A program made the translations under genes and the position numbers. A stretch of 40,895 nucleotides of DNA from an uncultured Porphyromonas sp. (GTDB lineage: Bacteria > Bacteroidota > Bacteroidia > Bacteroidales > Porphyromonadaceae). Within the stretch, counting starts at the first letter, position 1. Every line of letters starts with the position of its first letter. Positions 1-7,807 of the stretch are shown here, piece after piece. Where the stretch lies: NCBI GenBank assembly GCA_900539155.1, contig UQBE01000014.1, forward strand, positions 1-40,895, given 5' to 3'. The notes beneath the pieces are model-generated. The model had not been told where the DNA came from and did no database searches. It saw only the letters and a list, made by a program, of their open reading frames with translations.

Positions 1-137
1 AAAATGAAGAGTTTTTGTGACTATATTGAGTCCCCTTTTTAGGCTCTTCATTCTTCCCTCAACACCGAAATCAGCTTTTCATTTATAATGCGTCAGCCCT
101 GAGCTCCTCCAGTGGCTCCTGCTAAGTCACTATTTAG

Positions 138-145
138 TACCTTTG
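138..145 (+). promoter_or_regulatory. Bacteroidetes -7 box for lptD
   Basis: TACCTTTG matches the TAnnTTTG -7 consensus of Bacteroidetes housekeeping promoters and lies 53 bases before the lptD start. No clear TTG -33 element is visible at the expected spacing. Confidence 0.45.
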
Positions 146-198
146 CTTGCGGTTCGTGTACATATACGCCCACAAGCCTGCTCTCGTAGATTACAGAT

Positions 199-3171
199 AT
201 GCCTAGCTCATCCATAGTCTCTCGCTCGCTCTTGCGACTGCTCCTCCTACTGCTCGTAGGCGTGGCGGTCGTATCGTGTGCGACGCAGGCGCGACGTGGT
301 AGCAACCCGCCCGCAGCGATGCCACCACAGACGGAGGCTCTAGACACGGTCGTGGCAGACCTATCGGGAGATACGACCCAGCTACTGGACACCCTACCCA
401 CACCCCCAGAGAGAGACTCCGTAGCAACGGGTAGCGACAGTCTCACCCTACAGCCCGACACGACGCAAGCTCCTGCGACTGTAGATACATTGGCCAGTGA
501 ATCTGGGGCAACTGTCGCTGAGAGCGACTCGGTCGAGCTATTCAAACTAGAGGCTCCTGTGACCTTCTCTGCAGAGGACTCACTCGTTATGACGGGCGAT
601 AACAAGATGTACTTCTTCGGACCGAGCGATGTTAAGTACCAGACGATGAGCATCGAAGCCAACTATCTCAAGATTGTCTCCGACAGCTCTGAGGTTTACG
701 CGCAGTATGTCCTGGATAGTCTAGGCCAGCCGACCGCTAAGCCAAAGTTTGCCGATGGGGATCAGAAGTTTGAGAGTACGACAATGAAGTACAACTTCAA
801 GACAGGTCAAGGCTTCATCACAGACGTGACAACCCAGCAGGGCGAGGGCTATCTGACGGCTACGCAGACGAAGCGTCTCAAAGACAATACGATGTATCTC
901 AAGGATGGTCGCTACACTACCTGTGATCAGCACGACCATCCACACTTTTACATCAACCTGACGCGGGCCAAAGCTAAGCCCGAGGACAAGATCGTCACCG
1001 GCCCTGTCTACCTAGTCATGGCGGACGTACCGCTCTACCTCATCGGCTTGCCCTTTGCCTTCTTCCCCTTTAATGAGAAGCAGACCTCGGGTGTCATCAT
1101 GCCGAGCTACGGTATTGACCAGACACGAGGACTCTACCTCACGCACGGTGGCTTCTACCTCAACAGGAGCGACTACTGGGATCTGACGCTCACGGGAGAC
1201 ATCTATACAAACGGCTCCTGGGCTGTCAACGCTGCCTCAAACTACCGCAAGCGATACAAGTACAACGGTAGCGTACAGGCGGGCTACATATCGACCGTCC
1301 AGGGGGACAAGGATATACCCTCGACCTACAGTCGCTCGCAAGACATTAGCCTCCGCTGGACACACTCGCAAGACCCCAAGGCGGACCCGCTACGCAACTT
1401 CTCAGCATCGGTCAACTTCTCGACCAGCAGCTACAACCACAACGCTACCCAAGCGGTCTACAACCATCAGCGTCGAGCTGAGAATACAAAGGGGTCTAGC
1501 ATTAGCTACCGGCGGAGCTTTGCGAGCATACCTCTGTCACTGACGGGAGCTTTCAACATAGACCAGCGCTCACGCGACTCGACCATCAGTGTGACCCTGC
1601 CGAATCTCTCGCTCTCGCTCTCGACTATCTACCCATTCAAGCGCAAAAACCGTGTGGGTAAGGAGCGTTGGTATGAGAAAATCTCCCTCAGCTATAGTGG
1701 CTCCCTGCGCAATAGTATCACCACCAAGGAGGATCTGCTCCTCAAGAGTAACCTAGTAAAAGATTGGCGCAACGGGATGCAGCACTCGATTCCTGTGTCA
1801 GCGTCCTTCGACCTCTTTAACTATATCAAGATTTCTCCCTCAATTAACTACACAGCCTACTGGTACACCTCGCGAGTGAATAAGCAGTGGGACGAGGCGC
1901 AGCAGCGCATCGTTGATGCAGACACCACTTACGGCTTCTACCACTTGAACAACTTCAGTGCGTCGCTCTCGATGAGTACGACGCTCTATGGCTTCTACCA
2001 ACCGTGGCGTAAGCTATTCGGCGACCGAGTTCAGATGATTCGTCACCGCTTCTCTCCCTCCATATCGCTCTCGTATGCACCAGACTTCGGAGACCCCTTC
2101 TGGGGGTACTACCGCGAGATAGACTATGTAGACACGCAGGGGCAGGCGCACAACTACGTCTACTCCCCCTACGAGCGAGGCATCTTCGGCCATCCCGGGC
2201 GGGGTAAGACGGGGGCTATCAACTTCTCCTTTGACAACAACGTGGAGATGAAGTGGCGTCTGCCGAGTGACTCGACCGCCGTGGAGGAGCAGTTCAAGAA
2301 GATTAGTCTCATCGACCAGCTGGGGGTGCGCTTCTCTTACAACATGGCAGCCGACTCCTTCCGCTGGAGCAATCTCAGCACGAATATAGCACTCCGTCTG
2401 ACTAAGACCTTTGTGCTCCGTCTCTCCGCCTCCTTCGACCCCTACGAGTGGGACTACCACATCGACCAGCAAGGCACAGTGAGACCCTATCGTGTGGACA
2501 AGCTGCGTCTACTCAACGGGCACGGTATCGGAGCTTTCTTGGGGACGGGGACTAGCTTTAACTACACCTTCACTCCACAAACCTTCCAAAAGATCGGCAA
2601 CTGGATCGATGGACTCTTTAATAAGAAAAAGAAGTCGGCTGCTACTGACGATGAGACTGCTAAGTCGCCTGCGGATGACCCGACAGCGATGGGCGGTAAT
2701 GCTAGTCCCAATCCGATGGACCCGAACGCTCCTGCGGGCTCTTCTGGCGGTAGGTACCGAGATAATAGTGACAGTTGGGACGACGATGGTTACTTAAAGT
2801 TTGATGTGCCGTGGAGCTTTTCTTTCAACTATAGTATCAATGTGATGCAAGACCGAGAGAACTTCAACATACACAGGCGCGAATTTGAGTATAAGTTTAC
2901 CCAAAACCTTTCCTTCAGAGGACAGCTCCAACCTACACCAAACTGGAATTTCTCCTTTGACGCCAACTATAACTTCGACCTGAAGAAACTGACAGGTATG
3001 ACCATCAATATCACGCGTGACCTGCACTGCTGGTCTCTGACGGCGAGTGTCATCCCGCTCGGCGCCTATAAGTCGTACAACGTCGTGATTGGTGTCAACG
3101 CTTCTCTCCTACGCGACCTCAAGTGGGAGCAGCACAGTCTGCCCTCCTATGGGGGGAGTGTCTGGTACTAA
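199..3171 (+). CDS. lptD: LPS-assembly outer-membrane protein LptD-like
   Basis: This is a 990-residue protein of the LptD/OstA type, which inserts lipopolysaccharide into the outer leaflet of the outer membrane. Residues 1-26 form an export signal that ends in VVSC, a lipobox-like motif. A low-complexity Thr/Asp/Pro-rich linker runs to about residue 115. An OstA-like periplasmic part follows (about 125-260), then the family-typical segment around PLYLIGLPFAFFPF and SGVIMPSYG. The rest is a long run of alternating aromatic and polar strands typical of a large beta-barrel and ends in an aromatic residue (VWY). A Pro/Asn/Ser-rich insert at about 810-860 may be a loop. It is first in a run with two rhomboid genes and a phosphatase-like gene. 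The ATG at 199 follows a -7 box. The LptD assignment rests on architecture and motifs. Confidence 0.82.
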   Translation: MPSSSIVSRSLLRLLLLLLVGVAVVSCATQARRGSNPPAAMPPQTEALDTVVADLSGDTTQLLDTLPTPPERDSVATGSDSLTLQPDTTQAPATVDTLASESGATVAESDSVELFKLEAPVTFSAEDSLVMTGDNKMYFFGPSDVKYQTMSIEANYLKIVSDSSEVYAQYVLDSLGQPTAKPKFADGDQKFESTTMKYNFKTGQGFITDVTTQQGEGYLTATQTKRLKDNTMYLKDGRYTTCDQHDHPHFYINLTRAKAKPEDKIVTGPVYLVMADVPLYLIGLPFAFFPFNEKQTSGVIMPSYGIDQTRGLYLTHGGFYLNRSDYWDLTLTGDIYTNGSWAVNAASNYRKRYKYNGSVQAGYISTVQGDKDIPSTYSRSQDISLRWTHSQDPKADPLRNFSASVNFSTSSYNHNATQAVYNHQRRAENTKGSSISYRRSFASIPLSLTGAFNIDQRSRDSTISVTLPNLSLSLSTIYPFKRKNRVGKERWYEKISLSYSGSLRNSITTKEDLLLKSNLVKDWRNGMQHSIPVSASFDLFNYIKISPSINYTAYWYTSRVNKQWDEAQQRIVDADTTYGFYHLNNFSASLSMSTTLYGFYQPWRKLFGDRVQMIRHRFSPSISLSYAPDFGDPFWGYYREIDYVDTQGQAHNYVYSPYERGIFGHPGRGKTGAINFSFDNNVEMKWRLPSDSTAVEEQFKKISLIDQLGVRFSYNMAADSFRWSNLSTNIALRLTKTFVLRLSASFDPYEWDYHIDQQGTVRPYRVDKLRLLNGHGIGAFLGTGTSFNYTFTPQTFQKIGNWIDGLFNKKKKSAATDDETAKSPADDPTAMGGNASPNPMDPNAPAGSSGGRYRDNSDSWDDDGYLKFDVPWSFSFNYSINVMQDRENFNIHRREFEYKFTQNLSFRGQLQPTPNWNFSFDANYNFDLKKLTGMTINITRDLHCWSLTASVIPLGAYKSYNVVIGVNASLLRDLKWEQHSLPSYGGSVWY

Positions 3172-3206
3172 TCCTCTATACTACTCAACTATTAGACCAC
3201 AACGCT

Positions 3207-3929
3207 ATGCATTCTTTCGATACAACCCGTCAGCTACAGGTCCCTCCCGTGACGCTCAATCTGCTTATCATAAACGTGCTTTGCTATATCGCTCAGCAGG
3301 TCTTGCCACGCGTCGGGATAGACTTGACGAGTCTCCTCGGGTTGCACTACATAACCGCTCAGGACTTTCACGTCTGGCAGCCCGTTTCTTATATGTTTCT
3401 CCACGGGAGCCTCACACACCTCTTCTTTAACATGTTTGCGCTCTTTATGTTTGGTACGACCATCGAGCGCACTTGGGGTGCACGGCGCTTCCTGCTCTTC
3501 TACCTGGTCTGCGGACTGACGGCCGCACTCTCGCAGGAGCTAGTCTGGGGCTTGACGACCGTCCGAGAGGTGGCGGGCTATGAGGTAATCGCCTTCCCCG
3601 ATGGCTCCCGCATAGCTACGGGCATCTTCATCAATCATCTCCTGACGATAGGCGCATCTGGGGCCGTCTTCGGTCTTCTGCTCGCTTTCGGCTGGCTCTA
3701 TCCCAATGCAGCTATCTACCTCTTCTTCATCCCCATTCCCATCAGGGCTAAGTACTTTGTCATAGGGTACGGAGTGGTAGAGCTCCTTCTCGGCGTGGCG
3801 AATCTACAGAGTGACGTAGCTCACTTCGCACATTTGGGTGGAATGCTGGGAGGTTTAGTTCTGATTCTTCTGTGGCGTAAGCAAGGCAAGCTGTACAATA
3901 GTTCGTTCGGCGATGAGTATCGATACTGA
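3207..3929 (+). CDS. Rhomboid-family intramembrane serine protease
   Basis: This 240-residue polytopic membrane protein is a rhomboid. It has the HLFFNM segment (residues 71-76), the catalytic serine motif GASG (Ser151) and the catalytic histidine in the HFAHLGG helix (His209), so the serine-histidine dyad is intact. Rhomboids cleave transmembrane substrates inside the inner membrane; the substrate here is unknown. I chose the ATG at 3207 because the reading frame upstream lies inside the end of lptD and would add non-rhomboid residues. The gene follows lptD by 35 bases and overlaps the next rhomboid gene by 17 bases, so the genes are probably co-transcribed. Confidence 0.88.
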   Translation: MHSFDTTRQLQVPPVTLNLLIINVLCYIAQQVLPRVGIDLTSLLGLHYITAQDFHVWQPVSYMFLHGSLTHLFFNMFALFMFGTTIERTWGARRFLLFYLVCGLTAALSQELVWGLTTVREVAGYEVIAFPDGSRIATGIFINHLLTIGASGAVFGLLLAFGWLYPNAAIYLFFIPIPIRAKYFVIGYGVVELLLGVANLQSDVAHFAHLGGMLGGLVLILLWRKQGKLYNSSFGDEYRY

Positions 3930-4704
3930 GAGACGTCTCCTTTGGGGCATCACGCTCCTGCTGGTATTCTTCTGGCTGTCGGACTTCATCGTTCGTCAGT
4001 TGCCCGCCCCGCTGTCCACGCAGTGGACGCGTGGAGTCGTAGATCAGCTCTATCTCGCCATGTCTCCGGAAGCACTCTGGCGTAGACCCTGGACGATTGT
4101 TACTTACTCCCTATTGCACAATAGCGGGATGCACCTCCTGCTGAACTTACTTCTCTTGTGGCTCTTCGGCACTCTGCAACTACGTCTCAGCGGATGGCAA
4201 CAATTCGTCTGGAGCTACCTAGGAGGGGCGGTCGTAGGCGGAGCTGCCTTTCTCCTCTTCACCAGCATCCTGCGCGCTTCAGGCGTACTCCTCCTCGGGC
4301 TTCCACTCGTGGGAGCCTCCGCCTCCGTCATCGCCCTCGTGGGTTACATGATGGGAGCCGCCCCACGCGAGGAGATGCCCTTACCCTTGATCGGCTCTCT
4401 CCGTGTGTGGCAGGTAGGGCTACTCGTCTTCTTACTCCTCCTCCTCGCCTATGGGGGGTACAACCTCGGGGGGCTCATAGCGCATCTAGCTGGGCTCCTG
4501 TGGGGTCTCGGCTTAGGACTCCTCCACCGCCATCGGTCACGCATCCAGGCAAAAGCGCAGATAGCGCACAGTGAGCTGGACAAGCAGTACCAGCAGCTCC
4601 TTGACAAGGTAGAGCAGTCTGGCTACCAAAGCCTCACAGACGAGGAGCGGGAGCTACTCATCGAGAGAAATAAGCACCTACTCAACGATAGCGACCATGC
4701 CTAG
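3913..4704 (+). CDS. Second rhomboid-family membrane protein
   Basis: This 263-residue protein is a second, diverged rhomboid. It keeps an HxxxxHLLLN-type helix (HNSGMHLLLN, residues 69-78), a serine motif GASAS (Ser136, where the usual GASG has Ser in place of the final Gly) and a histidine in AHLAGLLWG (His191), so it may still be active. A cytoplasmic tail of about 50 charged residues follows, with a coiled-coil-like stretch and a YQSLTDEERELL motif that I associate with Bacteroidetes rhomboids. The start overlaps the upstream rhomboid by 17 bases and the end overlaps the next gene by 8 bases, which suggests translational coupling. Confidence 0.85.
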   Translation: MSIDTERRLLWGITLLLVFFWLSDFIVRQLPAPLSTQWTRGVVDQLYLAMSPEALWRRPWTIVTYSLLHNSGMHLLLNLLLLWLFGTLQLRLSGWQQFVWSYLGGAVVGGAAFLLFTSILRASGVLLLGLPLVGASASVIALVGYMMGAAPREEMPLPLIGSLRVWQVGLLVFLLLLLAYGGYNLGGLIAHLAGLLWGLGLGLLHRHRSRIQAKAQIAHSELDKQYQQLLDKVEQSGYQSLTDEERELLIERNKHLLNDSDHA

Positions 4705-5872
4705 CGAAGAAGTGACATCATCCACGGCTCCTGCCCAGGACAAGCAGCCTAAGCGGAGCCCACGGCGAACCCCCTGGGGTGTCGTCCGGGGCTTCTGGCA
4801 CACCTTCGTCTCCTTTGCCAATCTGCTTCTACTCATCCTCCTCCTAGGCTCCCTGCTCAGCAAGTACATCTCACCGACCACGACGACACTCTTCGCCTAC
4901 CTAGGCTTATTCTTCCCCGTGCTTCTCGTCTTGACTGTGCTACAAGCTCTCTACTGGTACCTCATCCGTGCCTGGAGCCGAGCAGTCGTCAACACGCTGA
5001 TGCTCCTCCTCTCCATCCCCACGCTGCTCCTCTATATGCCCCTACGTGCAGAGCAGACGCCACCCATCGACAGAGAAAACTGGCTCAAGGTCGTAAGCCT
5101 CAACGCCTATGCCTTCAACTTTGCCAAGCTAGGCCCCAACGACCAGCATCCGACGACCGACTATCTCGCAGAGAGTGATGCCGATATCATCTGCCTTCAG
5201 GAGGGATGGCTCAGTAGCAATAAGTCCAAGTATATGTCCGAGCGTAGCCTCCGTCACGCCCTGTCACAGTACCCCTACTATAGTTCCGCTTATGCCGTCA
5301 AGGACCACGGTAGCCGTCTCATCGTCCTCTCCAAGTACCCCATCCTCTCGACACGCCCGATAGACCTCCACTCTAAGTTCAACGGGGGAGCTGTCTTCAC
5401 CATCCTCGTGGGCGAGAAGAAGCTCGTACTGTACAATCTGCATCTCGAGTCCTTTGGCTTTACAAAAGAGGAGCAGCAGCACTACGTCGAGCTAGCCCAG
5501 GAGGTCAAGACCAAGAGCCTCACTAAGGCTATCGACCTACGCTTCGGGCCAGCCTTCGTGCGGCGTGCCAAGCAAGTCGAGCAAATCTATCAGGACATCA
5601 ACTACCAGGAGTCCCCGTATATAATTGTCTCCGGCGACTTCAACGACACGCCGCTCTCCTACACCCACCACCGGCTCTCCCAAGGACTGCACGATGCTAT
5701 CGCAACGACTGGGTCGGGGACCAACTACAGTTATTACCTCCGTCGCTGGCTCGGCGTACGCATTGACCATATGCTCTACAGCGACCAGGTCGAGGCTCGA
5801 GCCGCCCATGTGGATGAGTCCGCACAAGTCTCTGACCACAAGCCACTCATCTGCTACTTCAAGCTTCACTAG
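4697..5872 (+). CDS. Membrane-anchored endonuclease/exonuclease/phosphatase-family protein
   Basis: The protein has 391 residues. The first ~110 contain a basic cytoplasmic stretch followed by about three hydrophobic segments. The remainder is an endonuclease/exonuclease/phosphatase domain with the expected metal-dependent motifs in order: VVSLNAYAFN, DADIICLQEGW (Glu), LYNLHLES, GDFNDTP, RIDHMLYS and the terminal SDHKPLICYF. Members hydrolyse phosphodiester or phosphomonoester bonds; membrane attachment favours a lipid, nucleotide or extracellular substrate, but this is inference. It overlaps the upstream rhomboid gene by 8 bases and is the last gene before a repeat-filled gap. Confidence 0.85.
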   Translation: MPSEEVTSSTAPAQDKQPKRSPRRTPWGVVRGFWHTFVSFANLLLLILLLGSLLSKYISPTTTTLFAYLGLFFPVLLVLTVLQALYWYLIRAWSRAVVNTLMLLLSIPTLLLYMPLRAEQTPPIDRENWLKVVSLNAYAFNFAKLGPNDQHPTTDYLAESDADIICLQEGWLSSNKSKYMSERSLRHALSQYPYYSSAYAVKDHGSRLIVLSKYPILSTRPIDLHSKFNGGAVFTILVGEKKLVLYNLHLESFGFTKEEQQHYVELAQEVKTKSLTKAIDLRFGPAFVRRAKQVEQIYQDINYQESPYIIVSGDFNDTPLSYTHHRLSQGLHDAIATTGSGTNYSYYLRRWLGVRIDHMLYSDQVEARAAHVDESAQVSDHKPLICYFKLH

Positions 5873-5975
5873 ACGCCCCGGTGTGACTGCTCCGAGACGC
5901 ATCCTCCCGCCAGCTACACCGCCACCTCTGAGCAGCCCTCCTAGCCCAAGTTTCACGGGGGGGGCGTGGGTGAAT

Positions 5976-6294
5976 AGTCTCATAATGTATCACCCCTGCC
6001 CTCTAATCTCTAATTTCTAATCTCTAATTACCCTCCTTTTTCGAATATCCACGTGGGGAATCTCAAATCTCCACGTGGATATTTTTTATTTTCCACGTGG
6101 GCGTGATTCATTTCCTCCGAAGTTTCATTTGATTCCTCCGAAGAATTTTTTCTTCCCCACGTGGAAAATAAAAATTCTCCACCTGGATATTTCGAAATAT
6201 CCACGTGGAAATCCGTTTTCCCCGACACAGCCCCGTATCGGTATGTAGTCGGTGCTAAATTATTGTAACGATCCAGCGTTGGGTTTTCCCAGCC
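5976..6294 (+). repeat. CCACGTGG palindrome element, copy 1 (core 6017-6227)
   Basis: The 211-bp core at 6017-6227 is near-identical, in inverted orientation, to 30587-30797. It carries five perfect CCACGTGG sites (starting 6049, 6071, 6093, 6157, 6201) and one variant (6179), and the two halves form a long imperfect palindrome centred near 6127. Weaker similarity to the second copy continues right to about 6294. On the left, 5976-5997 matches the 22-bp terminal repeat seen at 30498-30519. A 66-codon frame inside it is treated as incidental. I see nothing else in 5873-5975. Confidence 0.85.
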
Positions 6295-6313
6295 AAAGCT
6301 GAGCCTTGTATAG

Positions 6314-6344
6314 TTGCTCTGCTTGACTGTTTTGATTACCTTTG
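6314..6344 (+). promoter_or_regulatory. Promoter of rhuM-like gene
   Basis: TACCTTTG at 6337-6344 fits the TAnnTTTG -7 box, and TTG at 6314-6316 lies 20 bases upstream as a -33 element. It is about 65 bases before the chosen ATG. Confidence 0.45.
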
Positions 6345-6409
6345 AGTACGCTTTTGCTATACTGCTTGAAGCTATTCAAGTCATCTCACTTACTAATCCA
6401 CGTCACGAT

Positions 6410-7489
6410 ATGACTACGACTAACGAACCGCTCCCCTTAGCTCCCGAGGAAGACTCTCCAGATGCTCCTCGAGACGAGCAACGCATCATCATATACAACA
6501 GCGAGGATGGGCGAGCTAAGGTCACGCTCTATGCCCGAGATGGTAGCGTCTGGATGAATCAAAGCCAGCTCGCAGAGCTTTTTGACACCTCTAAGCAGTC
6601 GATCAGCTATCACATAAACAACATACTGAGTGAAAGAGAGTTGAGTACACATTCAGTTGTCAAAGAATATTTGACAACTGCCACAGACGACAAGCAATAC
6701 AGCGTCACCTTTTACTCCTTAGAGATGATTCTCGCCATAGGCTTTAGGGTGCGTAGTAAGCGTGGTGTACAATTTAGACAGTGGGCCACTCGCAACCTGA
6801 GAGAGTATATGGTCAAGGGGTTTGTCATCGACGATGAGCGGCTGAAAAACCCAGACGGCAGACCAGACTACTTTGATGAACTCTTAGAGCGTATCCGAGA
6901 GATACGTGCGAGCGAAAAGCGTTTTTACCAGAAGGTGCGTGATCTCTTAGCTCTAAGTAGCGACTACGATGCTAATGACAAGAATACGCAGATGTTTTTT
7001 GCAGAGACACAGAACAAGCTAATCTATGCCGTGACTCATCAGACGGCTCCTGAGCTGATACTCTCACGAGCCGATGCTAGCAAGCCGAATATGGCTCTGA
7101 CCTCTTGGCAGGGAAGCGTCGTGAGAAAGCAGGATATCATGATTGCTAAAAACTATCTAGATAAGGAGGAGATCGATCTACTCAATCGACTCACAATCCT
7201 CTTCTTGGACTCAGCAGAGCTTCGGGTCAAAGAGCGTAAAGACCTTACGCTTAGCTACTGGCGAAACAATGTCGATGCTTTGCTACAGTTTCAAGGCAAG
7301 GAGCTACTGCAAGGTAAGGGTGCCGTCTCTCGCAAGCAGATGGAGGAGCGAGTTAAAGCCATCTATGCAGAGTTTGACCAGCGTCGTAAGCAAGCGTGTA
7401 TTCGTGAAGAAGAATTGGAGGAAATACGAGCCTTAAAACAGTTAGAGGAGTCTGTATTAGAGCGAACGAACGAGCGGAAGACGAGGTAG
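6410..7489 (+). CDS. RhuM-family (virulence protein RhuM) protein
   Basis: This 359-residue soluble protein resembles the RhuM family. An N-terminal part opens with an IIIYNSEDG strand and a VWMNQSQLAELFDTSKQSIS helix-turn-helix-like stretch. It continues through YSLEMILAIGFRVRSKRGVQFRQWA and LREYMVKGFVIDDERLK, both hallmarks of the family. A C-terminal helical part contains MFFAETQNKLIYAVTHQTA and ends in a charged coiled coil. RhuM was named from a Salmonella pathogenicity island, but its biochemical role is not established; homologues are scattered in accessory DNA. The ATG at 6410 is preferred over a TTG at 6314, which overlaps the promoter. The gene is single, flanked by two different repeat elements, and reads slightly more AT-rich than its neighbours, consistent with acquired DNA. 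Confidence 0.8.
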   Translation: MTTTNEPLPLAPEEDSPDAPRDEQRIIIYNSEDGRAKVTLYARDGSVWMNQSQLAELFDTSKQSISYHINNILSERELSTHSVVKEYLTTATDDKQYSVTFYSLEMILAIGFRVRSKRGVQFRQWATRNLREYMVKGFVIDDERLKNPDGRPDYFDELLERIREIRASEKRFYQKVRDLLALSSDYDANDKNTQMFFAETQNKLIYAVTHQTAPELILSRADASKPNMALTSWQGSVVRKQDIMIAKNYLDKEEIDLLNRLTILFLDSAELRVKERKDLTLSYWRNNVDALLQFQGKELLQGKGAVSRKQMEERVKAIYAEFDQRRKQACIREEELEEIRALKQLEESVLERTNERKTR

Positions 7490-7511
7490 TCAAGGGTAGC
7501 GTACTACCTCT

Positions 7512-7690
7512 ATGAGACTATTGCATCAAGGCGCATCGCTGTGTTGCTTTCGGGATTCGGCTTCGGTCACATACGGAGGTATGTGAGCTTCAGACCTCAC
7601 CCTCAGCGCCTTGCGCTTCATCCTTTCTGCAAAGTCTAGACAATCTTGCTAGCAAGATTGTGAGACTGTTGACTTTTGCAACAGTCTCAT
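7512..7690 (-). repeat. 179-bp inverted-terminal-repeat element (MITE-like), copy 1
   Basis: The ends are ATGAGACTATTGCA and TGCAACAGTCTCAT. The reverse complement is almost identical over its full 179 bp to 30858-31036. It contains a 20-bp internal palindrome (CAATCTTGCTAGCAAGATTG) and, at one end, a complete hairpin formed by two TIR copies. It has no coding capacity. It follows rhuM by 22 bases and may act as its transcription end. Confidence 0.85.
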
Positions 7691-7751
7691 CTAAGAAGCT
7701 CAGCGCATAATCTGAATCCCTGGGGCTATGGCACAGCTACCGCGAAAAGAG

Positions 7752-7759
7752 TATCTTTG
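7752..7759 (+). promoter_or_regulatory. -7 box of the M48-cobO operon
   Basis: TATCTTTG matches TAnnTTTG and lies 48 bases before the M48 gene. No good -33 TTG is visible. Confidence 0.5.
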
Positions 7760-7807
7760 CACTAGAGGAGACTATGGTCTCATAGACTTAATCAACATAT
7801 TACGAAG

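Noticed and set aside
3..52. AATGAAGAG/CTCTTCATT inverted repeat ahead of lptD
   Set aside because: The 9-bp arms enclose a 32-base loop and there is no T run after the stem, so a terminator is not supported; the upstream gene is outside the window.
6028..6228. 66-codon frame shared by both CCACGTGG element copies (also 30586-30786)
   Set aside because: The copy at 6.2 kb starts with GTG, the few differences mostly change amino acids, the opposite strand is also open, and the frame follows the palindromes; it looks incidental.
7700..7807. Cobalamin riboswitch upstream of the M48-cobO operon
   Set aside because: No B12-box-like sequence is visible, and only about 60 bases separate the repeat element from the -7 box.
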